Shown piece after piece: positions 9,675-18,143 of a stretch of 64,000 bases of DNA; positions within the stretch are counted from its first letter, which is position 1; each line of letters opens with the position of its first letter. Made by a program: the position numbers and the translations under genes. The DNA lies in assembly GCA_964505265.1 (NCBI GenBank), contig CAZDGN010000001.1, forward strand, positions 106,505-170,504, written 5' to 3'. The notes beneath the pieces are model-generated. The model was given only the letters and a program-made list of their open reading frames with translations. It had not been told where the DNA came from and ran no database searches. Source of the stretch: CAILUF01 sp964505265 (lineage in GTDB: Bacteria > Pseudomonadota > Alphaproteobacteria > Rickettsiales > UBA1997).

Positions 9675-11534
9675 ATGCAAGATCACGAAAATTCTATTTC
9701 TCCAAAATCATCAAAAAAAACAAAAAGTCATATGCCAATCAAACTTGATATACCCCATCCTGAAATTATGAAGCCAAAAATTATCATTTTTGGAGTTGGT
9801 GGAGCTGGAGGGAATGCCCTTAACAATATGATTCGCTCCAATCTTGAGGGTGTTGAGTTTGTCGCTGCAAACACTGATTCGCAAGCATTAACTAATTCGC
9901 TTACTCCAAATAGAATTCAACTTGGAGTAAAAACTACAAAAGGCTTAGGAGCTGGATCCTTTCCTGATCGTGGTAAACTTGCAGCTGAAGAAAATATCGA
10001 AGAAATTTCTAAATATATCGAAGATTGTCATATGGTTTTTATCGCTGCTGGAATGGGTGGTGGAACTGGAACTGGTGCAGCTCCTGTTATTGCAAAATTA
10101 GCCAGAGAACGTGAAATTTTAACTGTTGGTGTTGTCACTAAGCCATTTCATTTTGAAGGAAAATATCGTATGGAAACGGCTGAGGTTGGTATTGAAGAAT
10201 TAAAAAAATATGTAGACACTCTTATCGTTATTCCAAATCAAAATCTTTTTAGAATTGCCAATGAAAGCACTACATTTGAGTCTGCTTTTAAAATGGCTGA
10301 TGATGTCTTATATGCGGGGGTTAGGGGGGTTACAGATTTAATAACAATGCCTGGTTTAGTAAATCTTGATTTCGCCGATATTCGTACTATTATGACTAAA
10401 ATGGGTAAAGCAATGATGGGAACTGGCGAAGCCACGGGTGAAAATCGAGCTATATTGGCATGCGAGGCGGCAATTGCTAATCCATTGCTTGATGATATTT
10501 CAATAAAAGGTGCTAAGGGAGTTTTGGTCAATATGACGGGTGGACCCGATATGACCTTATTTGAAGCGGATATGGCAGTCAATGCAATTCGCAAGGAAGT
10601 TGATCAAAATGCTAATATAATTTTTGGTTCAGCCTTTGACGAAAATATGAAAGGCAGAATTAGAATCTCGGTTGTTGCCACTGGCATTGATAGTGAAGAA
10701 TTTCGTCGTGATCACCAAAAAAAAGAGGTTCACGAACCTTCAAGATTTAGAGCAGTTGTTCCTGAAGCCATCAATCACAATGTTAATAAAAGTTTTTTTG
10801 ACCCAGGTATTTCCGCTAAGCCTCAAAAAACCGAAATTGATGAAATTAGTGATGAAAATTTCAAGCCAAAAAAAACCTATGTCCGTGAAGAAAATTTTGA
10901 TCATCATTTTGAAGCTAAGGCTAAATCCCATCAAGAAGAAAAACATAATAAGAGCTCATTATTTAATAATATTAACGAAGAAAGTTTCGATGACAATGAA
11001 GAGCAAGAAGATATTTCCTATGAAATTGAAACACCAAAAATTCTTAAAAATACTGAAAAATCTAACGAAAAACATCGACATAAAAATGAAACTGAGGCTG
11101 AAGTTGAGGATGAAGATAATAATCGTAAAACAGCAAAACACCATTATGAATCGCATGAAAAGCCGCAAAAAACTTCCAAAGTTTCAAGAGCTAGCAAAAG
11201 AGAAAGATCCAGAAAAGAATCTGGTTTTAGCCTTTTTAGCTTTATGAATAAAGAAAAAAGTGAACCAGAAATCTCAGATGATGACCATCATAACAATGAT
11301 AAACATATTAAAAATAATATTTTTAGCGATTCGCATAAAATTGATATTGAGCACGAACATTCAAAAAAACATCATGAAGAATCATCAACTCATAATGTTA
11401 AGAATGAAGCAGATAAAAAGCGTCAGCAATTTTTTGGTGGAACCGTCTTTGACGAAGAAAATGAAAGCAATTCTGAAGAAAAATTTGATGATGAAATTAT
11501 CAATGTTCCGGCATTTTTTCGTCGCAAAAAATAA
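9675..11534 (+). CDS. ftsZ: Cell division GTPase FtsZ with very long charged linker
   Basis: 619 residues; typical FtsZ is 350-500. The tubulin-like domain runs to about residue 345 with GVGGAGGNALNNM (40-52), nucleotide box GGGTGTGAAP (128-137) and the T7-loop region. From about 346 to 605 there is a disordered linker rich in His, Lys, Glu, Asp and Ser (for example DDDHHNNDKH). The last residues VPAFFRRKK match the conserved C-terminal peptide that binds FtsA and other partners, so the long linker is real coding sequence and not a readthrough. It starts 5 nt after pntA, away from any ftsQA cluster, and thiE follows 5 nt later. Confidence 0.97.
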   Translation: MQDHENSISPKSSKKTKSHMPIKLDIPHPEIMKPKIIIFGVGGAGGNALNNMIRSNLEGVEFVAANTDSQALTNSLTPNRIQLGVKTTKGLGAGSFPDRGKLAAEENIEEISKYIEDCHMVFIAAGMGGGTGTGAAPVIAKLAREREILTVGVVTKPFHFEGKYRMETAEVGIEELKKYVDTLIVIPNQNLFRIANESTTFESAFKMADDVLYAGVRGVTDLITMPGLVNLDFADIRTIMTKMGKAMMGTGEATGENRAILACEAAIANPLLDDISIKGAKGVLVNMTGGPDMTLFEADMAVNAIRKEVDQNANIIFGSAFDENMKGRIRISVVATGIDSEEFRRDHQKKEVHEPSRFRAVVPEAINHNVNKSFFDPGISAKPQKTEIDEISDENFKPKKTYVREENFDHHFEAKAKSHQEEKHNKSSLFNNINEESFDDNEEQEDISYEIETPKILKNTEKSNEKHRHKNETEAEVEDEDNNRKTAKHHYESHEKPQKTSKVSRASKRERSRKESGFSLFSFMNKEKSEPEISDDDHHNNDKHIKNNIFSDSHKIDIEHEHSKKHHEESSTHNVKNEADKKRQQFFGGTVFDEENESNSEEKFDDEIINVPAFFRRKK

Positions 11535-11539
11535 TTTAT

Positions 11540-12169
11540 ATGACAAAAATTTATTTAATTTCTCCGCCTAAAATTGAAATTGATAAATTTTCTAAATCAC
11601 TAAAAAATGCATTACAAACCAATAAAGTTGCGGTATTTCAGCTTAGACTTAAAGATTATCCTCAACATGTAATAAAAAATTATAGTAAAGAAATTAAAAA
11701 GATTTGCAATGATTATAATTGTCCATTTATTTTAAATGATTTTTATGAAATTGCTACCGAGCTTGGTTTATCGGGAGTTCATGTTGGTATTGATGATAAT
11801 AAAATTAATGAAATACGTCAAAATTCCCCAGAAAATTTTGTTATTGGTGCCAGTTGTTACGATTCTAGACATTTGGCAATGGAAGCGGGTGAAATCGGAG
11901 CTGATTACATTTCCTTTGGAGCTTTCTTTCCATCCAAAACCAAAAATTCTCGAGGCAAACCAACGATTGAATTGTTGAATTGGGCAATTGAAATGCTTAA
12001 TTTACCGATTGTTGGAATTGGTGGCATAAATCCAGATAATTGTGGTGAGTTGGTAAAAAATAAAATCGATTTTTTGGCAGTAATTTCTTGTATATGGGAT
12101 AGGGTTGGTGCTGAGGATGTTGCAATTAATCAATTAGATCAAGCGATTGCAAAAAACCTTATTTCCTAA
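11540..12169 (+). CDS. thiE: Thiamine phosphate synthase
   Basis: 209 residues. ThiE joins HMP pyrophosphate and thiazole phosphate to give thiamine phosphate. The TIM-barrel shows FQLRLKD (about 33-39), the FILNDFYEIA segment (about 64-73; catalytic N and D), GVHVGIDD, GADYISFGAFFPSKTK (phosphate and pyrimidine binding) and VGIGGINPDN. VISCIWD replaces the common VVSAI(F/M). It lies 5 nt after ftsZ, probably on one message. No TPP riboswitch is seen, nor would one fit. Confidence 0.9.
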   Translation: MTKIYLISPPKIEIDKFSKSLKNALQTNKVAVFQLRLKDYPQHVIKNYSKEIKKICNDYNCPFILNDFYEIATELGLSGVHVGIDDNKINEIRQNSPENFVIGASCYDSRHLAMEAGEIGADYISFGAFFPSKTKNSRGKPTIELLNWAIEMLNLPIVGIGGINPDNCGELVKNKIDFLAVISCIWDRVGAEDVAINQLDQAIAKNLIS

Positions 12170-12210
12170 AAATAGTTATTTTACTAAAATTAATCAAAAA
12201 AATAATGTAG

Positions 12211-12545
12211 GTGTGCAAGCCCTCGCGCTAAAGAGGGTAAAAATTTCCTCTGCCAAAATTAGCAATTACATCACCCTCCCCGTGCGAGAGGGTAAAATTT
12301 TCTGCAAGAAAATTTTGGGAGGGAGAATTTTGGTTTATCAAAGAAAATTTTGATATTTTAAATTTAAAATTTTATAAAATTGAGTTTTAACCTAAGAAAA
12401 TTACTTTATCAAATTATTTTATCTTTGGAGTTTTAAATTATAATCCTTTGCCCCTCCCAAAATTTTTTTTGGTAAAAAAAATTTTTACCCTCTTAGCAAC
12501 GGGGAGGGTGATGAGACCGCTAATTTTCCCCTGTCGCTAAATGGA
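12211..12545. repeat. MITE-like palindromic element, copy 1 (inverted arms around an AT core)
   Basis: Most of the 556-nt gap after thiE is this element. The left arm (12211-12323) reads, on the minus strand, the same pattern as the right arm (12451-12545) on the plus strand: CCCTCCC, an AAAATTTT hairpin, TACCCTC, a short loop, GGGAGGGTGAT and ACCGCTAATTTT-like sequence. Between them lie 127 bp of AT-rich DNA with no genes. Both arms fold into nested stems. The left arm carries an extra 57-bp-type unit. The same arms recur at 55.66 kb, 63.1 kb and 63.6-64 kb. The short frames crossing it are by-products of the repeat. Confidence 0.75.
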
Positions 12546-12628
12546 GAATCTTTTAAAAAAAATTATCCCTAATAGTAAATAAAACTAAAATAATAAAAAA
12601 TAACTAATAATAATATAAATAATATATC

Positions 12629-12656
12629 TTGACATATAATAATATTAATATAACGT
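12629..12656 (+). promoter_or_regulatory. Possible promoter with perfect -35 box before the Thr/Pro-rich gene
   Basis: TTGACA at 12629-12634 is a perfect -35 hexamer, notable in DNA that is otherwise nearly all A and T. The best -10 match at 16-bp spacing is TAACGT (12651-12656), which is weak. The small gene at 12726 starts about 70 bp downstream. The rest of 12546-12725 shows only A/T-rich sequence. Confidence 0.35.
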
Positions 12657-12725
12657 AAATAATATGTATTTGTAATAATAAATATTACAAATGCATAATT
12701 AGTATTAACAAATAATTATATAAAT

Positions 12726-12956
12726 ATGATAAATCTATATTTAGAAAAAATTTTAAGATCTCCAAGTGAAGATAATGCTGGAACAAATCCAGAATCAACT
12801 CCAACTACTCCTGGCCAAGCTACTGCAACTCCTCCAACTACTCCAAGAGATCAAATCGTTCCATTGAGACCATCAAATGCTCCAGTTCCGGGTGCTCCTG
12901 ATATAACTGGCGGGAGAACAGCAAATCCAACTTTAGGTGTTGGACAAAGAGGTTAA
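12726..12956 (+). CDS. Small Thr/Pro-rich protein of unknown function
   Basis: 76 residues. I do not recognise a family. After a short hydrophobic start (MINLYLEKIL) the protein is low-complexity and rich in Thr, Pro, Ala, Gly and Asn, with repeated TTP/TPP triplets, and looks disordered. There is no signal peptide and no Shine-Dalgarno. In its favour as a gene: its codons are more GC-rich than the flanking DNA, it has Pro/Gly/Thr content unlike random AT-rich frames, and a perfect -35 hexamer lies upstream. Against: it is short and isolated, next to a repeat element. Convergent with bioA. Confidence 0.5.
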   Translation: MINLYLEKILRSPSEDNAGTNPESTPTTPGQATATPPTTPRDQIVPLRPSNAPVPGAPDITGGRTANPTLGVGQRG

Positions 12957-13004
12957 TTTCAAATACTAATTTATACCATTTGGTTTTAAAAATTAGAAAT
13001 AAAA

Positions 13005-14258
13005 TTAATTAAATTCTTTAAGAATTTTTTCAATTGCCGAGAAAATATTTCTTAACTCGGCAATTGAAATTGAAAGCGATGGCATCACATAAATTACATT
13101 ACCAAATGGGCGTAAAAAAACATTTTTTTCAATAAAACTCAAGCGCATTTTTTTAATTTCTTCCCAGTTAGTGTCAATTTCAATAACAGCAATAGCCCCG
13201 ATAAATCTGACCTCAAGAACTTTCTTGTATTTTTTAAATTTTGGTAAATTTTTGCAAAAAAACTTCTCAATAATTTTTACTTTTCGCTCATAATCAATTT
13301 GTTCAAATAAATCAAGCGAAGCATTGGCACAAGCACAGGCGAGAGCATTGCCCATAAAAGTCGGGCCATGCATTAGAGCTTGATTTAAGTCATCGCTGTA
13401 AAATTTTGTAAAAATTTCGTCAGTGATTAAAGTTGATGATAAGCCCATATAGCCAGCAGTTAAAGCCTTACCCACTAACAAAATATCGGGCTTATATTTG
13501 CTATGCATAAAAGCAAATTTTTTGCCTGTCCGATAGAAGCCTGTAGCACATTCATCAACAATGGTAATGATGTTATACTTTTTGGCAATTTCAAAAATTT
13601 TGTCGAGGGTTTTGACATTATGAAATTTCATTCCTCCAGCACATTGCACAAGTGGTTCAATAAAAATTCCAGCAATTTGCGAATGATTTTTGGCAATAAA
13701 ATTTTCAAACTTGACAAAATCATTCTCGTTTGCAGGTAATTTATGGCAAAAATTTTCTATTAAGTAGCCAGAAAATTTTTTATGCATCCCGCTTTGTAAA
13801 TCGGCTAGAGACATTGCCCCCGTTGTATCACCGTGATAAGAATTTTTGAAAGAAACAAATTTTTTCTTTAAATTGTTGCCTGAATTTAAATAATATTGCC
13901 ACGAAATTTTCATTGCCACCTCAACTGCTGTTGAGCCTGAATCGGAAAAAAATACCTTATCCATTTCGCAAAAATTAGCTAAGCGATAAGCCAATTTATA
14001 AGTGGATTCATTGGCAAATCCGGCAAGCATCAAATGGGGTATTTGCTTTAATTGCTGCCTAATCTTTTTATCAATATATGGGTGGTTATAGCCATGGGAA
14101 ACCGCCCACCACGAGGAAATGCCGTCGATTAATTTTTGTCCATTTTTTAAATAAATTTTGGTGCCTTTGGTTTTTATTGCCTCAAGTTGCGGCAAGTGAT
14201 TGAGCATAGGTGTATAGGGAAGCCAAATGTGTTTTTTACCTAATTCAAAATAATTCAT
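13005..14258 (-). CDS. bioA: Adenosylmethionine-8-amino-7-oxononanoate aminotransferase
   Basis: 417 residues. BioA transfers an amino group from S-adenosylmethionine to KAPA to make DAPA, in biotin synthesis. Seen: WLPYTPM near the start, SSWWAVSHGYNHP (48-60; the Trp pair typical of the substrate pocket), SDSGSTAVEVA, YHGDTTGAMS, DECATGFYRTG (PLP-ring aspartate) and the PLP lysine in VGKALTAGY (Lys264). It is last in the minus-strand run DUF192-hisD-bamD-bioA, 12 nt after bamD. The next pathway enzyme, bioD, is at 38.4 kb. Confidence 0.95.
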   Translation of the reverse strand: MNYFELGKKHIWLPYTPMLNHLPQLEAIKTKGTKIYLKNGQKLIDGISSWWAVSHGYNHPYIDKKIRQQLKQIPHLMLAGFANESTYKLAYRLANFCEMDKVFFSDSGSTAVEVAMKISWQYYLNSGNNLKKKFVSFKNSYHGDTTGAMSLADLQSGMHKKFSGYLIENFCHKLPANENDFVKFENFIAKNHSQIAGIFIEPLVQCAGGMKFHNVKTLDKIFEIAKKYNIITIVDECATGFYRTGKKFAFMHSKYKPDILLVGKALTAGYMGLSSTLITDEIFTKFYSDDLNQALMHGPTFMGNALACACANASLDLFEQIDYERKVKIIEKFFCKNLPKFKKYKKVLEVRFIGAIAVIEIDTNWEEIKKMRLSFIEKNVFLRPFGNVIYVMPSLSISIAELRNIFSAIEKILKEFN

Positions 14259-14270
14259 AATTTAATATTG

Positions 14271-15023
14271 CTAATTGGGATTAACATATTTTTGAACTTC
14301 TTTACTCCAATAATTTCTGGGATATTTTTCTTGCAATGCAAGGGCTAGTTCAGTGGAAAAATCTTTAAATCCAATTCTAAAATAAATTTCTGCTAATCTA
14401 AAATATGCTTCTGGAACTTGATTGCTTTTGCCTTGTCTTGTAATCACATGATTAAGATTTTTAATGGCCCCAATGTAATTTTCTACCGACATTTGATATC
14501 GTGCAATTGACATTCTTGATCCTGCTAAATGCTCATCAACAAAATCAAGTTTGCTTTTAGCATCAACACTATATTCACTATCTGGATATCTTGCAATAAG
14601 TTCACGAAAAGCATAAGAAGCCTCTTTAGTATAATCTTGAGCTCTTTCAATTGAGGGTATTTTGTGATAAAATGCTAATGATTTCATATATAAAACATAA
14701 GGATTATATTCGCTATTTGGGACTGCCCGAATAAAATCATCGGTGATTTGAATAATTTTGTCATATTCATTTAATTTATAATTACAATAAATCGCCATAA
14801 CCTTGCCTTTTATCGCCCATTTTGAAAGCGGAAATTCTTCATCAATTTTTTCAAATGCTTCGCCAGCCATCATATAATCTTTGTCTTTAAGCATTTCGAA
14901 GGCTTTGTAATAAAGATATTGGGCACTATTTTCTGGCTCAACCTTTTTGCAAGAAAATAAAGAAAAACCTAAAATCAAAATTAAAAATATATTGCCTAAA
15001 AACTTACCGGAAAAAATTTTCAT
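14271..15023 (-). CDS. bamD: Outer membrane assembly lipoprotein BamD
   Basis: 250 residues. BamD is the essential lipoprotein of the BAM complex that inserts beta-barrels in the outer membrane. A signal peptide ends in lipobox LFSC (Cys25), and the rest is TPR-like helices; YYKAFEMLKDKDYMMAGEAF, FPLSKWAIKG, YPDSEYSVDAKSKL and RLAEIYFRIG are typical BamD segments. Its ATG overlaps the hisD stop by 4 nt, indicating translational coupling between an amino-acid gene and an envelope gene. Confidence 0.93.
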   Translation of the reverse strand: MKIFSGKFLGNIFLILILGFSLFSCKKVEPENSAQYLYYKAFEMLKDKDYMMAGEAFEKIDEEFPLSKWAIKGKVMAIYCNYKLNEYDKIIQITDDFIRAVPNSEYNPYVLYMKSLAFYHKIPSIERAQDYTKEASYAFRELIARYPDSEYSVDAKSKLDFVDEHLAGSRMSIARYQMSVENYIGAIKNLNHVITRQGKSNQVPEAYFRLAEIYFRIGFKDFSTELALALQEKYPRNYWSKEVQKYVNPN

Positions 15024-16312
15024 TGGCGAATATCAATTGAAAGTTGGTGGGCACTAAGACCTTCGCATTTAGCTAAAATTGAGGTCGCTTTATTAATTTT
15101 ATTAAACGATTTTTGGTCACATGAAATTAAGGAAATTCTTTTTAAAAAATCATAAACAGATAATCCGCTGGAAAATCTGGCTGTGCTTGATGTTGGTAAA
15201 GTATGACTTGGACCCGCCATATAATCACCAATAGCTTCTGGAGTATAATTTCCAAGAAAAATTGCACCAGCATTATGTATTTGTGATAAAATTTCTTTGG
15301 AATTTTTGGTGCAAATCTCTAAATGTTCTGGAGCAATGAAATTGGCTATAATGCTAGCTTCATCAAGGTTTTTAATAATAAAGATTGCAGAATTTTTTAA
15401 GGATTTTTTAATTATTTCGTTTCGTGGTAAGGTTGGAGCAAATTTATTAATCGCGGTTATAATTTTATCGGCAAAATTAATTTTATCAGTTATAATAAAG
15501 GCTTTCGAATCTGGACCATGTTCGAGTTGAGATAAGGCATCAATAGCTATCCACTCAGGCTTTGCAGTTTCATCTGCGATTATGGTTATATCAGTTGGTC
15601 CTGCGATCATGTCGATACCAACTTGGCCATACAGCATTTTTTTTGCCAAAGCAACATAGCTGTTACCGGGGCCGACGATTTTATCTACTTTAGCAATAGA
15701 TTCAGTGCCAAAAGCCATTGAAGCAATTGCTTGGGCGCCACCAATCAGATGAATTTTTTCAATTTCACAAATTTTGGCACAATATAAAATTGCTGGATTG
15801 ATTGCACCTTTTTGCGAAGGGGCAAAAATTGAAATTTCCTTAACTCCTGCACATTTGGCGGGTAAAACCGACATTAAAAATGAACTTGGGTAAGATGCAG
15901 TTCCACCAGGAACGTAAACACCAACTTTTTCAATTGGTTTCCAAATATTTCCAAGTTTTACCCCAGATTTATCTCGATAATTGAAGTCTTTAGGAAGTTG
16001 TTTTTGGTGATATGCAATAATTCGATTTTTTGCCAATTTCAAACTTTCTTTAACTTCAGAATTAATTAATTTTTCTGAATTTTTAATGGTGTTTTTTTCA
16101 AGAATTAGGTCAGAAATATTTTTAGCTTTAGTGCCATCAAATTTGTTGGTAAAATTCAAGACCGCTTGGTCTTTATCTTGTTTTACTGCCTCAATAATTT
16201 CTTGGACTTTGTTGGAAATTTCGGCAATATCAACATTGAAATTTTTAACAAAATTTTGCCAATCTAGGTTTTTTGATTTTTTAATATTTTGTGAAATAAT
16301 TATTTTTTGCAT
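15020..16312 (-). CDS. hisD: Histidinol dehydrogenase
   Basis: 430 residues, the normal length. HisD oxidises histidinol to histidine in two NAD-dependent steps with zinc. Seen: PGGTASYPSS, GGAQAIASMAFGTESI, KIVGPGNSYV, IAGPTDITIIAD, QLEHGPDSKA (zinc ligands), APEHLEI and AGPSHTLPT with SGLSVYDFLK. It overlaps the upstream DUF192 gene by 1 nt (TAATG) and bamD by 4 nt. No other his gene is in the window. Confidence 0.96.
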   Translation of the reverse strand: MQKIIISQNIKKSKNLDWQNFVKNFNVDIAEISNKVQEIIEAVKQDKDQAVLNFTNKFDGTKAKNISDLILEKNTIKNSEKLINSEVKESLKLAKNRIIAYHQKQLPKDFNYRDKSGVKLGNIWKPIEKVGVYVPGGTASYPSSFLMSVLPAKCAGVKEISIFAPSQKGAINPAILYCAKICEIEKIHLIGGAQAIASMAFGTESIAKVDKIVGPGNSYVALAKKMLYGQVGIDMIAGPTDITIIADETAKPEWIAIDALSQLEHGPDSKAFIITDKINFADKIITAINKFAPTLPRNEIIKKSLKNSAIFIIKNLDEASIIANFIAPEHLEICTKNSKEILSQIHNAGAIFLGNYTPEAIGDYMAGPSHTLPTSSTARFSSGLSVYDFLKRISLISCDQKSFNKINKATSILAKCEGLSAHQLSIDIRQ

Positions 16313-16845
16313 TATTTGGCTAAAATGATTTTATAATTTGGTTGAATTTGAAACTTATCGGTAATTCCAGCATTTAATTCTAGAACTGCTATTGACTGAC
16401 GTTTGTGAGAAATTGTTTCCAAAGAAAACGGAGTGGCATTTTTGTGAATATGATTTATTTTATATTCTTGATCTAAAAAAATCATATCAAGTGGGATTTT
16501 GGTATTTTTCATCCACATTTCAATTTTTTGTGGATAATTTTTTATAAATAACATACCATATTCCATCGGAAGATAATCCAAATTCATTAATCCATTAATT
16601 TGCTTATCTGGTGTGTCGGCAATGGCTATATAAAACTCGGCAATTTTTTGATTTAATTCGTTTAATATTAAAATTTTTTGATTATAATTTTTAAGATTGC
16701 TATTAAATTCAATATTGATTTTTTCGGTTTTAGCATTAATTTTTTTGGCATTACAAATTTTAACTTTAGTAAATAAAACCAACAAAAATATAACGAAAAT
16801 AAAACTAAAAATGTTAAGAATTTTTTTTAATTGTAGGGTTTTCAT
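16312..16845 (-). CDS. DUF192 family exported protein
   Basis: 177 residues. An N-terminal hydrophobic segment (about 11-27) suggests a signal peptide or anchor. The conserved DUF192 core follows, with IADTPDKQINGLMNLDYLP, a MLFI-x-YPQKIEMWMKNTKIPLDMIF-like stretch and a C-terminal VLELNAG. The family's role is unknown; members are secreted or periplasmic in many alphaproteobacteria. The first 35 nt of its reading frame lie opposite the start of lptA. It heads the run hisD-bamD-bioA. Confidence 0.85.
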   Translation of the reverse strand: MKTLQLKKILNIFSFIFVIFLLVLFTKVKICNAKKINAKTEKINIEFNSNLKNYNQKILILNELNQKIAEFYIAIADTPDKQINGLMNLDYLPMEYGMLFIKNYPQKIEMWMKNTKIPLDMIFLDQEYKINHIHKNATPFSLETISHKRQSIAVLELNAGITDKFQIQPNYKIILAK

Positions 16846-17413
16846 AAAATTATTTTATCTAATTATTATTTTTTTGCTTGGTCAAAATTTGCAAGTTCCA
16901 AATTCTTATGCCAATAATAATTCAAAAAAAAATAAATCTCAAATTAAAATAAAAGCTGAAATTTTTGATATCAAACAAAATAATCAAAAAATTGATTTAA
17001 TAAATAATGTTATTATCGAAAAAGACGATATTTCATTACTTTCTGACAAAATGGAAATTATTTATCAAGACATTAAAAAAAACGATTTAAACAATAGCTC
17101 TAAAATCAAAGAAATCAAGGCTATAAACAATGTAAAAATGTTCAACAGTGAATTCGTTGCCAGTTCGCAAATTGGCATTTATGACCCGAAAAAAAACATT
17201 TTTATTTTGAAAAAAAATGTTATTGTTAATAGCGGAACATCGATTGCAACTGGCGAAGAATTCATCTATGATTTAAATATTAAAAAAGGGTTTTTTTCTG
17301 GTAATAAAAAAACTACTTCAAATTCCTTAGGTCAAGATAAAATTGACGATAGAGTCACTGTTATAATTGGTTCTGACATTAACGAACAAGTTAAAAATTT
17401 TAAAAAAGAATAA
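16811..17413 (+). CDS. lptA: LPS transport protein LptA (OstA-like)
   Basis: About 200 residues from the ATG at 16811. This start gives a short basic end, hydrophobic segment FYLIIIFLLG and cleavable-looking VPNSYA; a longer frame opens at 16697 but would add a second hydrophobic stretch. The mature part has the OstA/LptA beta-jellyroll pattern (IDLINNVIIEKDD, LLSDKMEIIYQD, IKAINNVKMFNSEF, YDPKKNIFILKKNV). LptA bridges the periplasm for LPS transport. lptB follows 2 nt later, confirming the assignment. The start overlaps the divergent DUF192 gene by 35 nt. Confidence 0.85.
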   Translation: MLRIFFNCRVFIKLFYLIIIFLLGQNLQVPNSYANNNSKKNKSQIKIKAEIFDIKQNNQKIDLINNVIIEKDDISLLSDKMEIIYQDIKKNDLNNSSKIKEIKAINNVKMFNSEFVASSQIGIYDPKKNIFILKKNVIVNSGTSIATGEEFIYDLNIKKGFFSGNKKTTSNSLGQDKIDDRVTVIIGSDINEQVKNFKKE

Positions 17414-17415
17414 CT

Positions 17416-18141
17416 ATGCATAAAATTTTATCAGCCAAAAATTTATCGAAATCATACGGAAAAAAACAAGTTCTTCGTGACATTTCTATAAATCTAAAAC
17501 AGGGCGAGGCCGTTGCCTTACTTGGTCCAAATGGAGCAGGAAAAACCACAAGTTTTTACATGATTGTTGGCATTGTAAAGCCAGATAGTGGAGAAATTTC
17601 CATTGATGAATATAATATTACTAATTTGGCAATTCATCAGCGAGCCAAACTTGGAATCGGCTATTTACCTCAAGAGGCATCAATTTTTCGTGGATTAAAT
17701 GTTGAAGATAATATTATGGCAGTGCTAGAAATTGTTGAATCCAGCCCAAAGATTAGGCAACACAAGCTGGAAAGTTTATTACAGGAATTTTCGATTTCTC
17801 ATATTCGTAAATCTCATGCTTTAGCGTTATCGGGTGGTGAAAGAAGGCGAACTGAAATTGCTCGAGCCTTAGCCAATGATCCAGCCTTTATCTTGCTTGA
17901 TGAGCCCTTTGCTGGTGTTGACCCTATTGCGGTAAATGATATTAGGCAAATGGTGTCGCATTTAAAGCAACGTGGAATTGGAGTATTAATTACTGATCAC
18001 AATGTTCGTGAAACCCTATCAATTGTGGATCGAGCCTATATTGTTTATGATGGTAATATTTTATTTTCCGGCACAAAAGACGAAATTATCAACAATCCAG
18101 AAGTGCGTCGAGTTTATTTAGGACAAGATTTTAATTTTTAA
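17416..18141 (+). CDS. lptB: LPS export ABC transporter ATPase LptB
   Basis: 241 residues. Cytoplasmic ATPase of LptB2FGC, which extracts LPS from the inner membrane. Walker A GPNGAGKTT (about 38-46), signature LSGGERRR (about 140-147), Walker B FILLDEPFAGVDP (about 158-170) and the switch His in ITDHNVRETL are all present; YLPQEASIFRGL in the Q-loop region is characteristic of LptB. It is 2 nt after lptA and 2 nt before nhaA. Confidence 0.97.
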   Translation: MHKILSAKNLSKSYGKKQVLRDISINLKQGEAVALLGPNGAGKTTSFYMIVGIVKPDSGEISIDEYNITNLAIHQRAKLGIGYLPQEASIFRGLNVEDNIMAVLEIVESSPKIRQHKLESLLQEFSISHIRKSHALALSGGERRRTEIARALANDPAFILLDEPFAGVDPIAVNDIRQMVSHLKQRGIGVLITDHNVRETLSIVDRAYIVYDGNILFSGTKDEIINNPEVRRVYLGQDFNF

Positions 18142-18143
18142 AA

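Noticed and set aside
10672..11571. Large alternative frames (191 and 103 codons) inside ftsZ
   Set aside because: They are shifted readings of the A-rich linker with Lys/Ile/Leu-only composition; the ftsZ frame ends in the conserved C-terminal peptide.
12147..12353. 68-codon frame after thiE
   Set aside because: It begins inside thiE out of frame and runs through the palindromic element; its peptide matches the repeat-derived peptide at 63.8 kb.
12966..12996. Hairpin CTAATTT/AAATTAG between the small gene and bioA as a terminator
   Set aside because: 7-bp AT-only stem with a 17-nt loop and no clear U-tract; expected by chance at this base composition.
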